A DNA stretch of 33,875 nucleotides. It comes from Rhodoplanes serenus (lineage in GTDB: Bacteria > Pseudomonadota > Alphaproteobacteria > Rhizobiales > Xanthobacteraceae). Location: the NCBI GenBank assembly GCA_945861855.1, contig CAMAWG010000031.1, positions 1-33,875 of the forward strand, written 5' to 3'. The translations under genes and the position numbers were made by a program. Of the stretch, positions 8,687 to 16,359 are shown piece by piece. A model generated the notes under the pieces. The model saw only the letters and a program-made list of their open reading frames with translations. It did not search any database and had not been told where the DNA came from. The stretch's first letter is position 1; the number at the start of each line of letters is the position of its first letter.

Positions 8687-9105
8687 TCAGTCGGCTGGAC
8701 GGCCGCTCCGGCAATAACCGAAAGGTGGCCGGGGAGGAAAGTCCGGGCTCCATGGACAAAACGGTGCCGGATAACGTCCGGCGGGGGCAACCCCAGGGAC
8801 AGTGCCACAGAGAACAGACCGCCGCGGTGCGTTGTGTATTGCCTCGGCAAGGGTGAAACGGTGCGGTAAGAGCGCACCGCGTTTCCGGCGACGGAAACGG
8901 CACGGCAAACCCCACCGGGAGCAAGACCGAATAGGGACGGCATCGGGGCGTGAGCCCCAACCCTTGTCCGGGTCGCCGTCCGGGTAGGTTGCTTCAGGCG
9001 CCGGGCAACCGGCGTCGCAGAGGAATGGCCGTCACGCGCGAGGCTACGAGCGCAAGCTTGGGCTTCGCGCCCTACAGAACCCGGCTTACAGGCCGTCTGA
9101 TTGAT
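8687..9105 (+). ncRNA. rnpB: RNase P RNA (type A)
   Basis: This is the catalytic RNA of RNase P, which trims the 5' leader of pre-tRNAs. Conserved blocks appear in order: GAGGAAAGTCCGGGCTCC (8733-8750), CACAGAGAACAGACCGCC (about 8806-8823), GGTGAAACGGTGCGGTAAGAGCGCACC (from about 8850), GAGGAATGGCCGTC (about 9019) and ACAGAACCCGGCTTACAGGCC (about 9074). The last is the universal 3' core that contacts the tRNA CCA end. Helix P1 is formed by the start (around ggctggacggcc) and the end (ggccgtctgat). Ends are placed from P1 and may be off by a few bases. Length of about 419 is normal for the alphaproteobacterial form. Confidence 0.95.
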
Positions 9106-9107
9106 AA

Positions 9108-9147
9108 GGGGGCTCGGCGGAAACACCGCCGGGCCCCCGCCAATTTT
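9108..9147 (+). terminator. Intrinsic terminator of rnpB
   Basis: A 13-bp stem (9108-9120 with 9126-9138, one G-U pair) has a 5-base loop and is followed by gccaatttt. It begins 3 bases after the end of the RNase P RNA. Confidence 0.75.
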
Positions 9148-9203
9148 GGGCGACCGGCCGGAAGCTTCGGGGAGCGGCGCTTCTATACTAGGGTTCGTCC
9201 GAT

Positions 9204-9983
9204 ATGACAGACACCCGCCCCGTGATCGCATTCGACAACGTCTCCAAAAGCTACGGCGGCGCGGCGCCGGTGCTCGACCGCGTTTCGCTTGATGTTCGCG
9301 AACGCGAATTCCTCGCCATCGTCGGGCCCTCGGGCTCCGGCAAGACCACCCTGCTGCGGCTGGTCAACCGGCTGATCGACCCGACGGAAGGCTCCGTGCG
9401 CGTCGAGGGACAGGACGTGCAGAGCCTCGGTGCGGTCAGCCTGCGGCGGCGCATCGGCTACGTGTTCCAGGGCGTCGGCCTGTTTCCGCATATGACTGTG
9501 GCGGAGAATATCGCGATCACGCCGACGCTATTGGGCTGGGACGGCGCGCGAATCTCCGCGCGGGTCGACACGCTGCTCGATCTTGTCCGTCTCGATCGCA
9601 CAAAACATCGCGACCGCTTTCCCGCGCAGCTTTCCGGCGGCGAGGGCCAACGCGTCGGCGTCGCCCGCGCCATCGCCGCCGAGCCGAAGATCGTGCTGAT
9701 GGATGAGCCGTTCGGCGCGCTCGATCCGCTCACCCGCGACGCGCTGGGCGAGGACTACCGGCGGCTGCACGATGAGCTCGGCCTCACCACGGTGATGATC
9801 ACCCACGACATGCTGGAGGCGCTCCTGCTCGCCGACCGGATCGCCGTGATCCGCGACGGCCGCATCGTCGCCGAGGGCACACCGCGGGCGCTGATGAACG
9901 GCGAACAGGACGAGTATGTCCGCGAGCTGATGGCGACGCCGCGCCGCCAGGCGGAACGGCTCAAGACATTGAGCGCGCCATGA
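9204..9983 (+). CDS. ABC transporter ATPase, OpuCA/ProV class; candidate ergothioneine importer EgtV
   Basis: A 259-residue ATPase with Walker A GPSGSGKTT (41-49), Q-loop Gln89, signature LSGGEGQRV (143-151), Walker B IVLMDEP (163-169), D-loop and switch His201 (MITHD). The signature has Glu and Gly where LSGGQQQRV is usual. The sequence type is that of quaternary-amine (betaine/choline) importers, but without the CBS domains of ProV. Its stop overlaps the start of the permease gene (ATGA). The partner is a permease fused to a binding domain, as in EgtU of Streptococcus pneumoniae and Helicobacter pylori, and the ergothioneine genes egtB-egtD lie directly beyond. The ergothioneine role is inferred from that context; glycine betaine or choline is the alternative. 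Confidence 0.9.
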   Translation: MTDTRPVIAFDNVSKSYGGAAPVLDRVSLDVREREFLAIVGPSGSGKTTLLRLVNRLIDPTEGSVRVEGQDVQSLGAVSLRRRIGYVFQGVGLFPHMTVAENIAITPTLLGWDGARISARVDTLLDLVRLDRTKHRDRFPAQLSGGEGQRVGVARAIAAEPKIVLMDEPFGALDPLTRDALGEDYRRLHDELGLTTVMITHDMLEALLLADRIAVIRDGRIVAEGTPRALMNGEQDEYVRELMATPRRQAERLKTLSAP

Positions 9984-11536
9984 ATTCGCAGCTCACCGAA
10001 GCGCTCGCCCGGCTGCCGGCCTATCTCGGCGGCCATGTCGCGGTCAGCGTCACCGCACTGCTGCTCGGCCTCGCGATCAGCCTGCCGCTCGCGCTTCTTT
10101 CCATGCGCCGGCCGGCGTTGCGCAACGTGCTGCTCGGCGCCGCCAGCGTCGTGCAGACCATCCCGAGCCTTGCCTTGCTCGCCCTGTTCTATCCGTTGCT
10201 GCTCGGCCTCGCAGCCCTGTGCGAGCGCGCGTTCGGCGCGAGCTTCTCGGCGCTCGGATTTTTGCCGTCGGTGCTGGCGCTCACGCTCTACAGCATGCTG
10301 CCGGTGCTGCGGAACACCATCACCGGATTGAACGGCATCGATCCGGCCATCGCCGAGGCAGCGCTCGGCGTCGGCATGACGCGGCGGCAATCGCTGATCA
10401 TGGTCGAGCTGCCGCTCGCGCTGCCGGTGATCATGGCCGGCATCCGCACCGCGGCGATCTGGGTGATCGGCGCCGCCACGCTGTCGACGCCGATCGGCCA
10501 AACGAGCCTCGGCAATTACATCTTCACCGGCCTGCAGACGCAGAACTGGGTGTCCGTGCTGTTCGGCTGCGTCGCGGCGGCCGTGTTCGCGCTGGCGGTC
10601 GACCAACTGCTGGCGCTGATGGAAACGGGCCTCACCCGCCGCAAGCGCGGATGGGTCGCTGCGGGCGGCGCGGGGCTCGCGTTGCTGACGGCCGCCGCGG
10701 TAATCCCCGGCCTGTCGCAGACGCGCGCCACCTATACGATCGGAGCAAAGCCCTTCACCGAGCAATATGTGCTCGCCTCGCTGATCGAGCAGCGGCTGCG
10801 CGCCGCCGGCCATTCGGCGGCGATCCGCGAGGGGCTCGGCTCCGGCGTCATCTTCAACGCGCTGCGTGCGGGCGAGATCGACGCCTACGTCGATTACTCC
10901 GGCACGATCTGGACGAACCAGATGCACCGCACCGACGCCGGACCGCGCGCCGAGGTGCTGGCCGAGATGGCGAAGTGGCTCATGCAGGAGTACAAGATCG
11001 CGATGCTGGGCGGCCTCGGCTTCGAGAACGCCTATGCGCTGGCGATGCCACGTGGCCGCGCGCAGGCGCTCGGCATCCGCACGCTTGCCGATCTGGCGCG
11101 CCACGCGGCGAGCCTTTCGATCGCCGGCGACTACGAATTCTTCGGCCGGCCGGAGTGGAATGCGGTCCGCAAGGCCTATGGCATCGGTTTTCGCGAGCAG
11201 CGGCAGATGCAGCCGGAGTTCATGTACGCGGCCGCGTCGCACGGCGACGTCGATGTGATCGCGGGCTACACCAGCGACGGGCGCATCGCGCAATTCGAAT
11301 TGGTGGTGCTGGACGACCCGCGGCATGCCATCCCGCCCTACGATGCCGTCCTGCTGGTGTCGCCAAAGCGGATGAACGACGAAGCGCTGCTCGCCGCGCT
11401 CAGGCCGCTCGTCGATGCCATCGACGTGACGGCGATGCGGGCCGCGAACCTGCGCGCCTCGGGCGGCGGCGGCGCCTCGCCCGGCGAAGCCGCGCGCTGG
11501 CTGTGGACTGAGATCGAGCGGAGAAAGGGGCGTTAG
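9980..11536 (+). CDS. ABC permease fused to OpuAC-type substrate-binding domain; candidate ergothioneine transporter EgtU
   Basis: A 518-residue fusion. Residues 1 to about 245 are a betaine-type permease with about six membrane helices and the coupling loop EAALGVGMTRRQSLIMVELP (EAA motif). From about residue 250 to the end is a periplasmic OpuAC-type binding domain (YTIGAKPFTEQY, GLGSGVIFNALRAGEIDAYVDYSG, AGYTSDGR). The fused arrangement makes a separate binding protein unnecessary. The same arrangement defines EgtU, the ergothioneine importer described in S. pneumoniae and H. pylori; related fusions also carry osmoprotectants or bile acids. It is translationally coupled to the ATPase and ends only 13 bases from the end of the convergent egtD, so transporter and biosynthesis genes form one locus. 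Confidence 0.88.
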   Translation: MNSQLTEALARLPAYLGGHVAVSVTALLLGLAISLPLALLSMRRPALRNVLLGAASVVQTIPSLALLALFYPLLLGLAALCERAFGASFSALGFLPSVLALTLYSMLPVLRNTITGLNGIDPAIAEAALGVGMTRRQSLIMVELPLALPVIMAGIRTAAIWVIGAATLSTPIGQTSLGNYIFTGLQTQNWVSVLFGCVAAAVFALAVDQLLALMETGLTRRKRGWVAAGGAGLALLTAAAVIPGLSQTRATYTIGAKPFTEQYVLASLIEQRLRAAGHSAAIREGLGSGVIFNALRAGEIDAYVDYSGTIWTNQMHRTDAGPRAEVLAEMAKWLMQEYKIAMLGGLGFENAYALAMPRGRAQALGIRTLADLARHAASLSIAGDYEFFGRPEWNAVRKAYGIGFREQRQMQPEFMYAAASHGDVDVIAGYTSDGRIAQFELVVLDDPRHAIPPYDAVLLVSPKRMNDEALLAALRPLVDAIDVTAMRAANLRASGGGGASPGEAARWLWTEIERRKGR

Positions 11537-11549
11537 CGTCTCGCAGGCT

Positions 11550-12533
11550 TTACCACGTAGGCGTCGACCGCCCGTCGCGCAGGCTCAAGGCATGGACGCT
11601 GAAATAGCCGTCCGGGTCGGTCCAGACCGAGACCGGGGTGAAGCCTGCGCCCCGCGCCAGCGCGCCGAACGACTCGATCGAATACTTGTAGCTGTTCTCT
11701 GTGTGGATGGTTTCGCCGGCGCGGAAGTCGATGCATTCGCCGCAAACCTTGATGCGCTGGCGCTTGAGGCTCGCCAGATGCATTTCGATGCACGAACGCT
11801 CGCGGTTGAAGAAGGCGTGGTGCTCGAATGAGGCAAGGTTGAACTTGCAGCCAAGCTCGCGATTCATCCGCTCCAGCACGTTGAGATTGAACTTGGCGGT
11901 CACGCCCTGCGCATCGTTGTAGGCCTTGTTCAGCACCTGGGTGTCCTTGACCAGATCGACGCCGACGATGAACGTCGCGCCGCGGCCAAGGATGCGGCCG
12001 GCGTGGCGCAGGAAGGAAGCCGCCTCGTGCGGCTCGAAATTGCCGATGGTGGAGCCCGGGAAAAAGCCCACGCGCGGCATCGCCTCAACGGCGCCGGGCA
12101 GATCGAACGGCTTGGTGAAATCGGCGGCGACCGGAAGCACCGCCAGCTTGGGATATTCGCGGCGCAAATCGATCGCCTGCTGATGGAGGAATTGCGCCGA
12201 GATATCGACCGGCACATAGGCCGCGAGCGACGTCGCGGTCGAGAGCACGATGCGGGTCTTGGTGCTGGAGCCGCTGCCGAACTCGATTAGCGCGGTGCCG
12301 GTCGGAACGAGCGCCGCGATCTCGGCGGCGCGCTCGTTGAGGATGCCGATCTCGCGGCGGGTCGGATAATACTCCGGCAATTGCGTGATGCGCTCGAACA
12401 GCGCGGATCCTGCGCTGTCGTAGAAATACTTCGGCGACAGCCGCTTCGGCATCGCCGTCAATCCGGCGATGGCGTCGGTGGCGAATTCGGTCGTCGCCGT
12501 GTCGATTACGATCTTTCGTGCCAGCGCCGTCAT
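11550..12533 (-). CDS. egtD: EgtD, L-histidine N-alpha-trimethyltransferase (ergothioneine biosynthesis)
   Basis: A 327-residue SAM-dependent methyltransferase that turns histidine into hercynine by three methylations. It has the SAM loop EFGSGSSTKTR (84-94), FFPGSTIGNF with Asn165, KAYNDAQGVTAKFNLN with Tyr205, and HTENSYKYS with Glu279 and Ser281. These correspond to histidine-binding residues known in mycobacterial EgtD (Asn166, Tyr206, Glu282, Ser284 there). The length is normal. The ATG at 12531-12533 (MTALARKIV) lies 20 bases after the egtB stop, so the two form an operon. The open frame upstream overlaps egtB in another frame and is not homologous. Confidence 0.93.
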   Translation of the reverse strand: MTALARKIVIDTATTEFATDAIAGLTAMPKRLSPKYFYDSAGSALFERITQLPEYYPTRREIGILNERAAEIAALVPTGTALIEFGSGSSTKTRIVLSTATSLAAYVPVDISAQFLHQQAIDLRREYPKLAVLPVAADFTKPFDLPGAVEAMPRVGFFPGSTIGNFEPHEAASFLRHAGRILGRGATFIVGVDLVKDTQVLNKAYNDAQGVTAKFNLNVLERMNRELGCKFNLASFEHHAFFNRERSCIEMHLASLKRQRIKVCGECIDFRAGETIHTENSYKYSIESFGALARGAGFTPVSVWTDPDGYFSVHALSLRDGRSTPTW

Positions 12534-12553
12534 CGCGGAAACCTGTGTCTGTG

Positions 12554-13789
12554 TCAGCGGTAATCGACCAGCCGGAGCCCGCTGAACTGCCAGCGTGCGG
12601 GCGGGTGGAAGAAGTTGCGATAGCTCACGCGCGCATGCCCCTGGGGCGTGGCGAGCGACGATCCGCGCAGGACCATCTGGTTGATCATGAACTTGCCGTT
12701 GTACTCGCCGAGCGCGCCTTCCATGGCGCGATAGGCCGGATAGGGCAGATAGGCGCTCCGCGTCCATTGCCAAGCCACGCCGAAGGCATCGGGTAGCAGC
12801 CCTGCGCGGGCCGCAACCTCCCATTCCTGTTCGGTCGGGAGGTGCTTTCCTGCCCAGCGCGCGAACGCATCGGCTTCGTAGTAGCTGACGTGGAGGACCG
12901 GGGCGGCCGGATCGACCGGCTTCAATCCGCCGAGCGTCAGCGTGAACCACGACCCGTCGATGTTGCGCCAGTAGCCCGGAGCGTCCCAGCCCCCGGCCTC
13001 GACCTTGGCCCAGCCGTCCGACAGCCAGAGGTCGTGCAAGAGGTAGCCGCCCTCGGCCATGAATTTCAGCCACTCGCCGTTGCTGACGAGGCGGCGGGCG
13101 ATAACCGCCTCCTGCAGCAGGACCTGGTGCGCCGGCTGCTCGTTGTCGAAGCAGAAGCCCTCGCCATCGAAGCCGATGGAACGGATGCCGGACGGAATAC
13201 GGACATATTCGTCGCCGCCTTCGATTGCCGGCGGCTGCCACGCGGAATCGTAGGCGGGGTTTGTCGGGTTCTGCGCGAAGGCATGCAAAATATCGGTGAG
13301 CATCAGTTCCTGATGCTGCTGCTCGTGGTGCAGTCCGATCTCGACGATCGGGACCATCTTGGCGAGCGTTTCCGCGTCGGCACTCTCCAGCAGATCATCG
13401 ACCGCGCGATCGACGTGGGCGCGATAGGCCGCCACCTCCTCGACGTTCGGCCGCGTGATCAGGCCGCGCTCGGGCCGGGCGAAGCGTGGTCCCGCCGCGA
13501 CGTAATAGGAATTGAACAGAAAGCCGAAGCGCTCGTCGAATTCGCGATAATCCGCGGCGTGGGCTTTCAGCAGGAATTGCTCGAAGAACCAGGTGGTGTG
13601 GGCGCGATGCCATTTCGCTGGGCTCGCGTCGGCCATCGACTGGACGATCTGATCCTCGGGCGAAAGATGCGCGGCACGGCGCTCGGTCTCCGCGCGCACC
13701 GTCCGGAAGGCCTCGGACCAGGTGCGCCGAACATTGGCGCCCGACGCCGCGGAAACCAGCTCCAGCACGGAGGCGGCAGCGTGCGGCAT
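12554..13789 (-). CDS. egtB: EgtB, iron-dependent hercynine sulfoxide synthase (ergothioneine biosynthesis)
   Basis: A 411-residue protein with an N-terminal DinB-like four-helix domain and a C-terminal formylglycine-enzyme-like (FGE-sulfatase) domain. The iron ligands known in EgtB (three His) are all present: His61 in KWHRAHTTWFFE, and His155 and His159 in HHEQQHQEL. The C-terminal domain has RRLVSNGEWLKFM, PTEQEWEVAAR, WQWTRSAYLPYP and ends FSGLRLVDYR. EgtB joins hercynine to the sulfur of gamma-glutamylcysteine or cysteine with O2; which donor is used here cannot be read from the sequence. egtA, egtC and egtE are not in the window. The ATG at 13787-13789 has GGAG 7 bases upstream; a GTG immediately before it is less likely. 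It is first in the egtB-egtD operon. Confidence 0.94.
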   Translation of the reverse strand: MPHAAASVLELVSAASGANVRRTWSEAFRTVRAETERRAAHLSPEDQIVQSMADASPAKWHRAHTTWFFEQFLLKAHAADYREFDERFGFLFNSYYVAAGPRFARPERGLITRPNVEEVAAYRAHVDRAVDDLLESADAETLAKMVPIVEIGLHHEQQHQELMLTDILHAFAQNPTNPAYDSAWQPPAIEGGDEYVRIPSGIRSIGFDGEGFCFDNEQPAHQVLLQEAVIARRLVSNGEWLKFMAEGGYLLHDLWLSDGWAKVEAGGWDAPGYWRNIDGSWFTLTLGGLKPVDPAAPVLHVSYYEADAFARWAGKHLPTEQEWEVAARAGLLPDAFGVAWQWTRSAYLPYPAYRAMEGALGEYNGKFMINQMVLRGSSLATPQGHARVSYRNFFHPPARWQFSGLRLVDYR

Positions 13790-13870
13790 CACTCAACTCC
13801 GCGAGGATGGAGATTCATTGCGGATTCGGCCCACTCATAAATCGCAATAGAGCCGGATTGTTCCCATGCG

Positions 13871-13884
13871 GCGCCAATTGGCGC
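13871..13884. promoter_or_regulatory. Perfect 14-base palindrome upstream of egtB
   Basis: gcgccaattggcgc reads identically on both strands. It lies 82-95 bases before the egtB start and 190 bases before the divergent binding-protein gene, a reasonable place for a dimeric repressor site. A smaller inverted repeat, catcgt-ccca-acgatg, is at 13946-13961. No regulator can be named. Confidence 0.35.
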
Positions 13885-14074
13885 AACCGGGCCCGATCCG
13901 AACCTGCGAGAAAGTGGTCGCCCCCGCCCATTTATAGCGCAAAGACATCGTCCCAACGATGGGCCGCGGCGCCGTTCGCGTGGAAATCGTGCGATAGACT
14001 GACGCAGCGGGCGGCGTAGACTGCGAGGCCTCCACGCCTGCCCATCACCGTATTCACCGACGCGAGGGTCCACC

Positions 14075-14782
14075 GTGCCGAACGAGATCAAAGTGCTCGC
14101 CACCACCGCCATGAAAACGTCGCTGGACGAGCTCGCGCCGGATTTCGAGCGCGCCACCGGCAACAGGCTTTCGCTTTCCTTCGGGCCTTCGGCGCGCATC
14201 GCCAAGATGGTGGCCGACGGCGAGGAAAACGACGTGGCGATCGTCACCGATCAGGGCCTCACCGCGCTGACACAGCAGAACCGCATCGTACCCGGCACCG
14301 GCGCCAGCATCGCACGCTCGGCGATGGGGCTCGCGGTGCAGAAGGGCGCGGCGAAGCCCGACATCTCGTCGGCCGGGAAATTCAGGGAGGCGCTGCTGGC
14401 AGCGAAGTCGCTCGGCATGAGCAACCCGGTCGGCGGCGGCCAGAGCGGCGCCAACCTGATCCGGATTTTCGACAAGCTCGGCATCGCCGAGGCGATGAAA
14501 TCGAAATGCATCTACGGACCCGGCGGCCCCGCCGGGCTGATCGGCCATTTTCTCGTCCGCAAGGAGGTCGAGATCGGCATCCAGCAGATGCCGGAGCTGA
14601 TGGCGGTGCCCGGCATCGACATCGTCGGCCCGCTGCCGCCCGACATCCAGTCGATGACGGTGTTCTCGATCGGCCTCTCGACCGCCGCGAAGAATGCCGA
14701 AGGCGGCCGGGCGCTGATCCAGTTCCTCACCACGCCCAAGGCCGCGGCGGTGATGAAGTCGAAGGGCATGGAGACGCCTTAA
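14075..14782 (+). CDS. ModA-like substrate-binding domain protein without a signal peptide
   Basis: A 235-residue protein of the type II periplasmic-binding fold, nearest in pattern to molybdate-binding ModA (IKVLATTAMKTSLDELAPDFERATG; SFGPSARIAKMVADGEENDVAIVT; FLTTPKAAAVMKSKGMETP at the C-terminus). It starts at a GTG with GAGGG 6 bases upstream. Unlike normal binding proteins it has no signal peptide: the frame upstream is open only to 14003 and encodes no hydrophobic stretch. No permease or ATPase is next to it. It may therefore act in the cytoplasm as a sensor or buffer, or be exported by another route. The ligand is unknown; molybdate is not assured. Confidence 0.75.
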   Translation: MPNEIKVLATTAMKTSLDELAPDFERATGNRLSLSFGPSARIAKMVADGEENDVAIVTDQGLTALTQQNRIVPGTGASIARSAMGLAVQKGAAKPDISSAGKFREALLAAKSLGMSNPVGGGQSGANLIRIFDKLGIAEAMKSKCIYGPGGPAGLIGHFLVRKEVEIGIQQMPELMAVPGIDIVGPLPPDIQSMTVFSIGLSTAAKNAEGGRALIQFLTTPKAAAVMKSKGMETP

Positions 14783-14819
14783 GGCGCGCCTGCATCAAAG
14801 CCAGCGATCGCCTTCCGCC

Positions 14820-15788
14820 TCACTTGAACGAACCCTTCTTTTCAAGCTCCTGCCACTTGGCGATCTCGGACTTGAGATAGGACGCGAGCTTGTCCGGCGG
14901 GCCACCGATGAATCGATAGCCGAGCGCCAGCTCCTTCTCGCGCATGTCCGGCATGTCGATCACCTTCTGAAGGTCGCGATTGACCTTGTCGACAATCGCC
15001 TTCGGCGTGCCCTTGGGCGCGAAGAAGCCATACCAGCTCGACTCATCCTTCATGTTGATGCCGAGTTCGATCATGGTCGGCAGGTCGGGCAGAAGCTTGG
15101 AGCGGGCAGGACCGTTGATCGCGAGCGCGCGGACCTTGCCGGAGCGCACATGCGGCAGCGAGCCGCCCGCGGTGGTGAACCAGATTTCGGTTCGCCCGGA
15201 GAAGACGTCGGCATAGGTCTGCGACATCTGGCTGTAGGGCACGTGCTGCATCTTGACGCCGGTGATGTCGCTGAACAGCACGGTGGCGAGATGCGCGCTC
15301 GATCCGATGCCGACCGAGGCGTAGTTCAGCTTGCCGGGATTGGCCTTGGCGTAGTCGATCACCTCTTTCACCGATTTGAACGGCGTGGCGTTCGCCACCA
15401 TGAAAATCTCAAGCGCCGTGCTCACCAGCATGATCGGCTCGAAGCTCGTGACCGGGTGGAACGCGGTGCTTGGCGCGAGCGTCACATTGGTGCCGAGCGT
15501 TTGCGCGCCGAAATGCAGCGTGTAGCCATCGGGCGCGGCCTGCGACGCGGCGGCGGCGCCGATGTTGCCGCCGGCGCCGGGGCGATTCTCCACGATCACC
15601 TGCTGGCCCCACATCGTGCTGAGCTTGTCGGCGATCAGCCGGCCGAGGATGTCGATCGCACCGGCCGGCGAGAAGGCGATGACAATCTTCACCGGGCGGT
15701 TCGGATAATCCTGCGCCGAGGCGCGGGCGTTCAATCCCAGCAACGTGACGGCCGCCAAGGCCAGCACGGCCCATGTTTTGAGCTTCAT
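14820..15788 (-). CDS. TctC-family (Bug) periplasmic binding protein
   Basis: A 322-residue extracytoplasmic solute receptor of the tripartite tricarboxylate transporter family. It has a signal peptide (about 1-25, ending ARASAQ), then YPNRPVKIVIAFSPAGAIDILGR, ENRPGAGGNIGAAAASQAAPDGYT and VPYSQMSQTYADVFSGR, the typical Bug pattern. Such proteins bind carboxylates or small aromatics; the ligand cannot be predicted. The ATG at 15786-15788 has GGGAGG upstream. It is divergent from the Rieske/amidohydrolase genes, suggesting it captures their substrate, but no TctA/TctB membrane genes are present here. Confidence 0.9.
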   Translation of the reverse strand: MKLKTWAVLALAAVTLLGLNARASAQDYPNRPVKIVIAFSPAGAIDILGRLIADKLSTMWGQQVIVENRPGAGGNIGAAAASQAAPDGYTLHFGAQTLGTNVTLAPSTAFHPVTSFEPIMLVSTALEIFMVANATPFKSVKEVIDYAKANPGKLNYASVGIGSSAHLATVLFSDITGVKMQHVPYSQMSQTYADVFSGRTEIWFTTAGGSLPHVRSGKVRALAINGPARSKLLPDLPTMIELGINMKDESSWYGFFAPKGTPKAIVDKVNRDLQKVIDMPDMREKELALGYRFIGGPPDKLASYLKSEIAKWQELEKKGSFK

Positions 15789-15952
15789 AAATCCTCCCAA
15801 GCGCCTGATGTCACTTCGGCTTGCGACACAGCATGGCCGCTGCCCGGGGTGAAATCAACGGACCTGCCATGCGCCCTGCCCACCTCCTGCCCGTTGCCGT
15901 GGGCGGCGGCGTCCGGTACGTTTTCGCCGACCCTTTCATTGGAGCAATGAGA

Positions 15953-16315
15953 ATGGCCGAGTGGCTGGTCGGGAAGGCTTCGGACATCAAGGATGGCGAC
16001 CGCAAGGTCGTGACCGCCGGCAAACGCGAGATCGGCGTGTTCCACAAGGACGGCGCGTTCTACGCCTACAGCAACACCTGCCTGCACCAGGGCGGCCCCG
16101 CCTGCGAAGGCGTGATGATCGCCAACGTGATCGACATCATCAATCCGGATCGCACCTACGAAGGCCAGACATTCGGCGACAAAACGCATTTCGTCTGCCC
16201 GTGGCACGGCTGGGAATACGACCTGAAGACCGGCGAAATGGTCGGCGACCGCAAGCAGAAACTGCGCAAATACGAGGTGCTCAAGCGCGGCGACGACATC
16301 TACGTGGTCGCCTGA
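15953..16315 (+). CDS. Rieske [2Fe-2S] ferredoxin
   Basis: A 120-residue soluble Rieske protein. The cluster ligands are Cys43/His45 (CLHQGG) and Cys82/His85 (CPWHGW), separated by a 36-residue insert that includes the INPDRTYEGQTFGDK loop, longer than in minimal Rieske ferredoxins. Such proteins pass electrons to ring-hydroxylating or other oxygenases in the cytoplasm. The ATG at 15953 is preferred over the one at 15947 because GGAG at 15941-15944 is at proper distance. It is 44 bases ahead of the amidohydrolase gene and probably co-transcribed, yet no oxygenase subunit or reductase is adjacent. Confidence 0.88.
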   Translation: MAEWLVGKASDIKDGDRKVVTAGKREIGVFHKDGAFYAYSNTCLHQGGPACEGVMIANVIDIINPDRTYEGQTFGDKTHFVCPWHGWEYDLKTGEMVGDRKQKLRKYEVLKRGDDIYVVA

Positions 16316-16350
16316 CAAGAATTGGCCTGACAAGACCCGGCCTGAGAGGA
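16310..16350 (+). repeat. Three-copy 15-base tandem repeat at the end of the Rieske gene
   Basis: Units start gcctgacaagaattg, gcctgacaagacccg and gcctgagagga. The first contains the Rieske stop codon, and the third supplies the GAGAGGA ribosome site of the amidohydrolase gene. It looks like a local slippage duplication. Confidence 0.6.
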
Positions 16351-16359
16351 AACACGCCC

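Noticed and set aside
9184-9189. TATACT as the -10 of the transporter operon at 9204
   Set aside because: No -35 element stands 16-18 bases upstream and the start site would leave almost no leader or ribosome site, so it is not supported.
13845-13870. GGAAC on the minus strand upstream of egtB as an EcfG promoter
   Set aside because: At 16 or 17 bases distance there is GATT/ATTT instead of CGTT, so the second element is missing.
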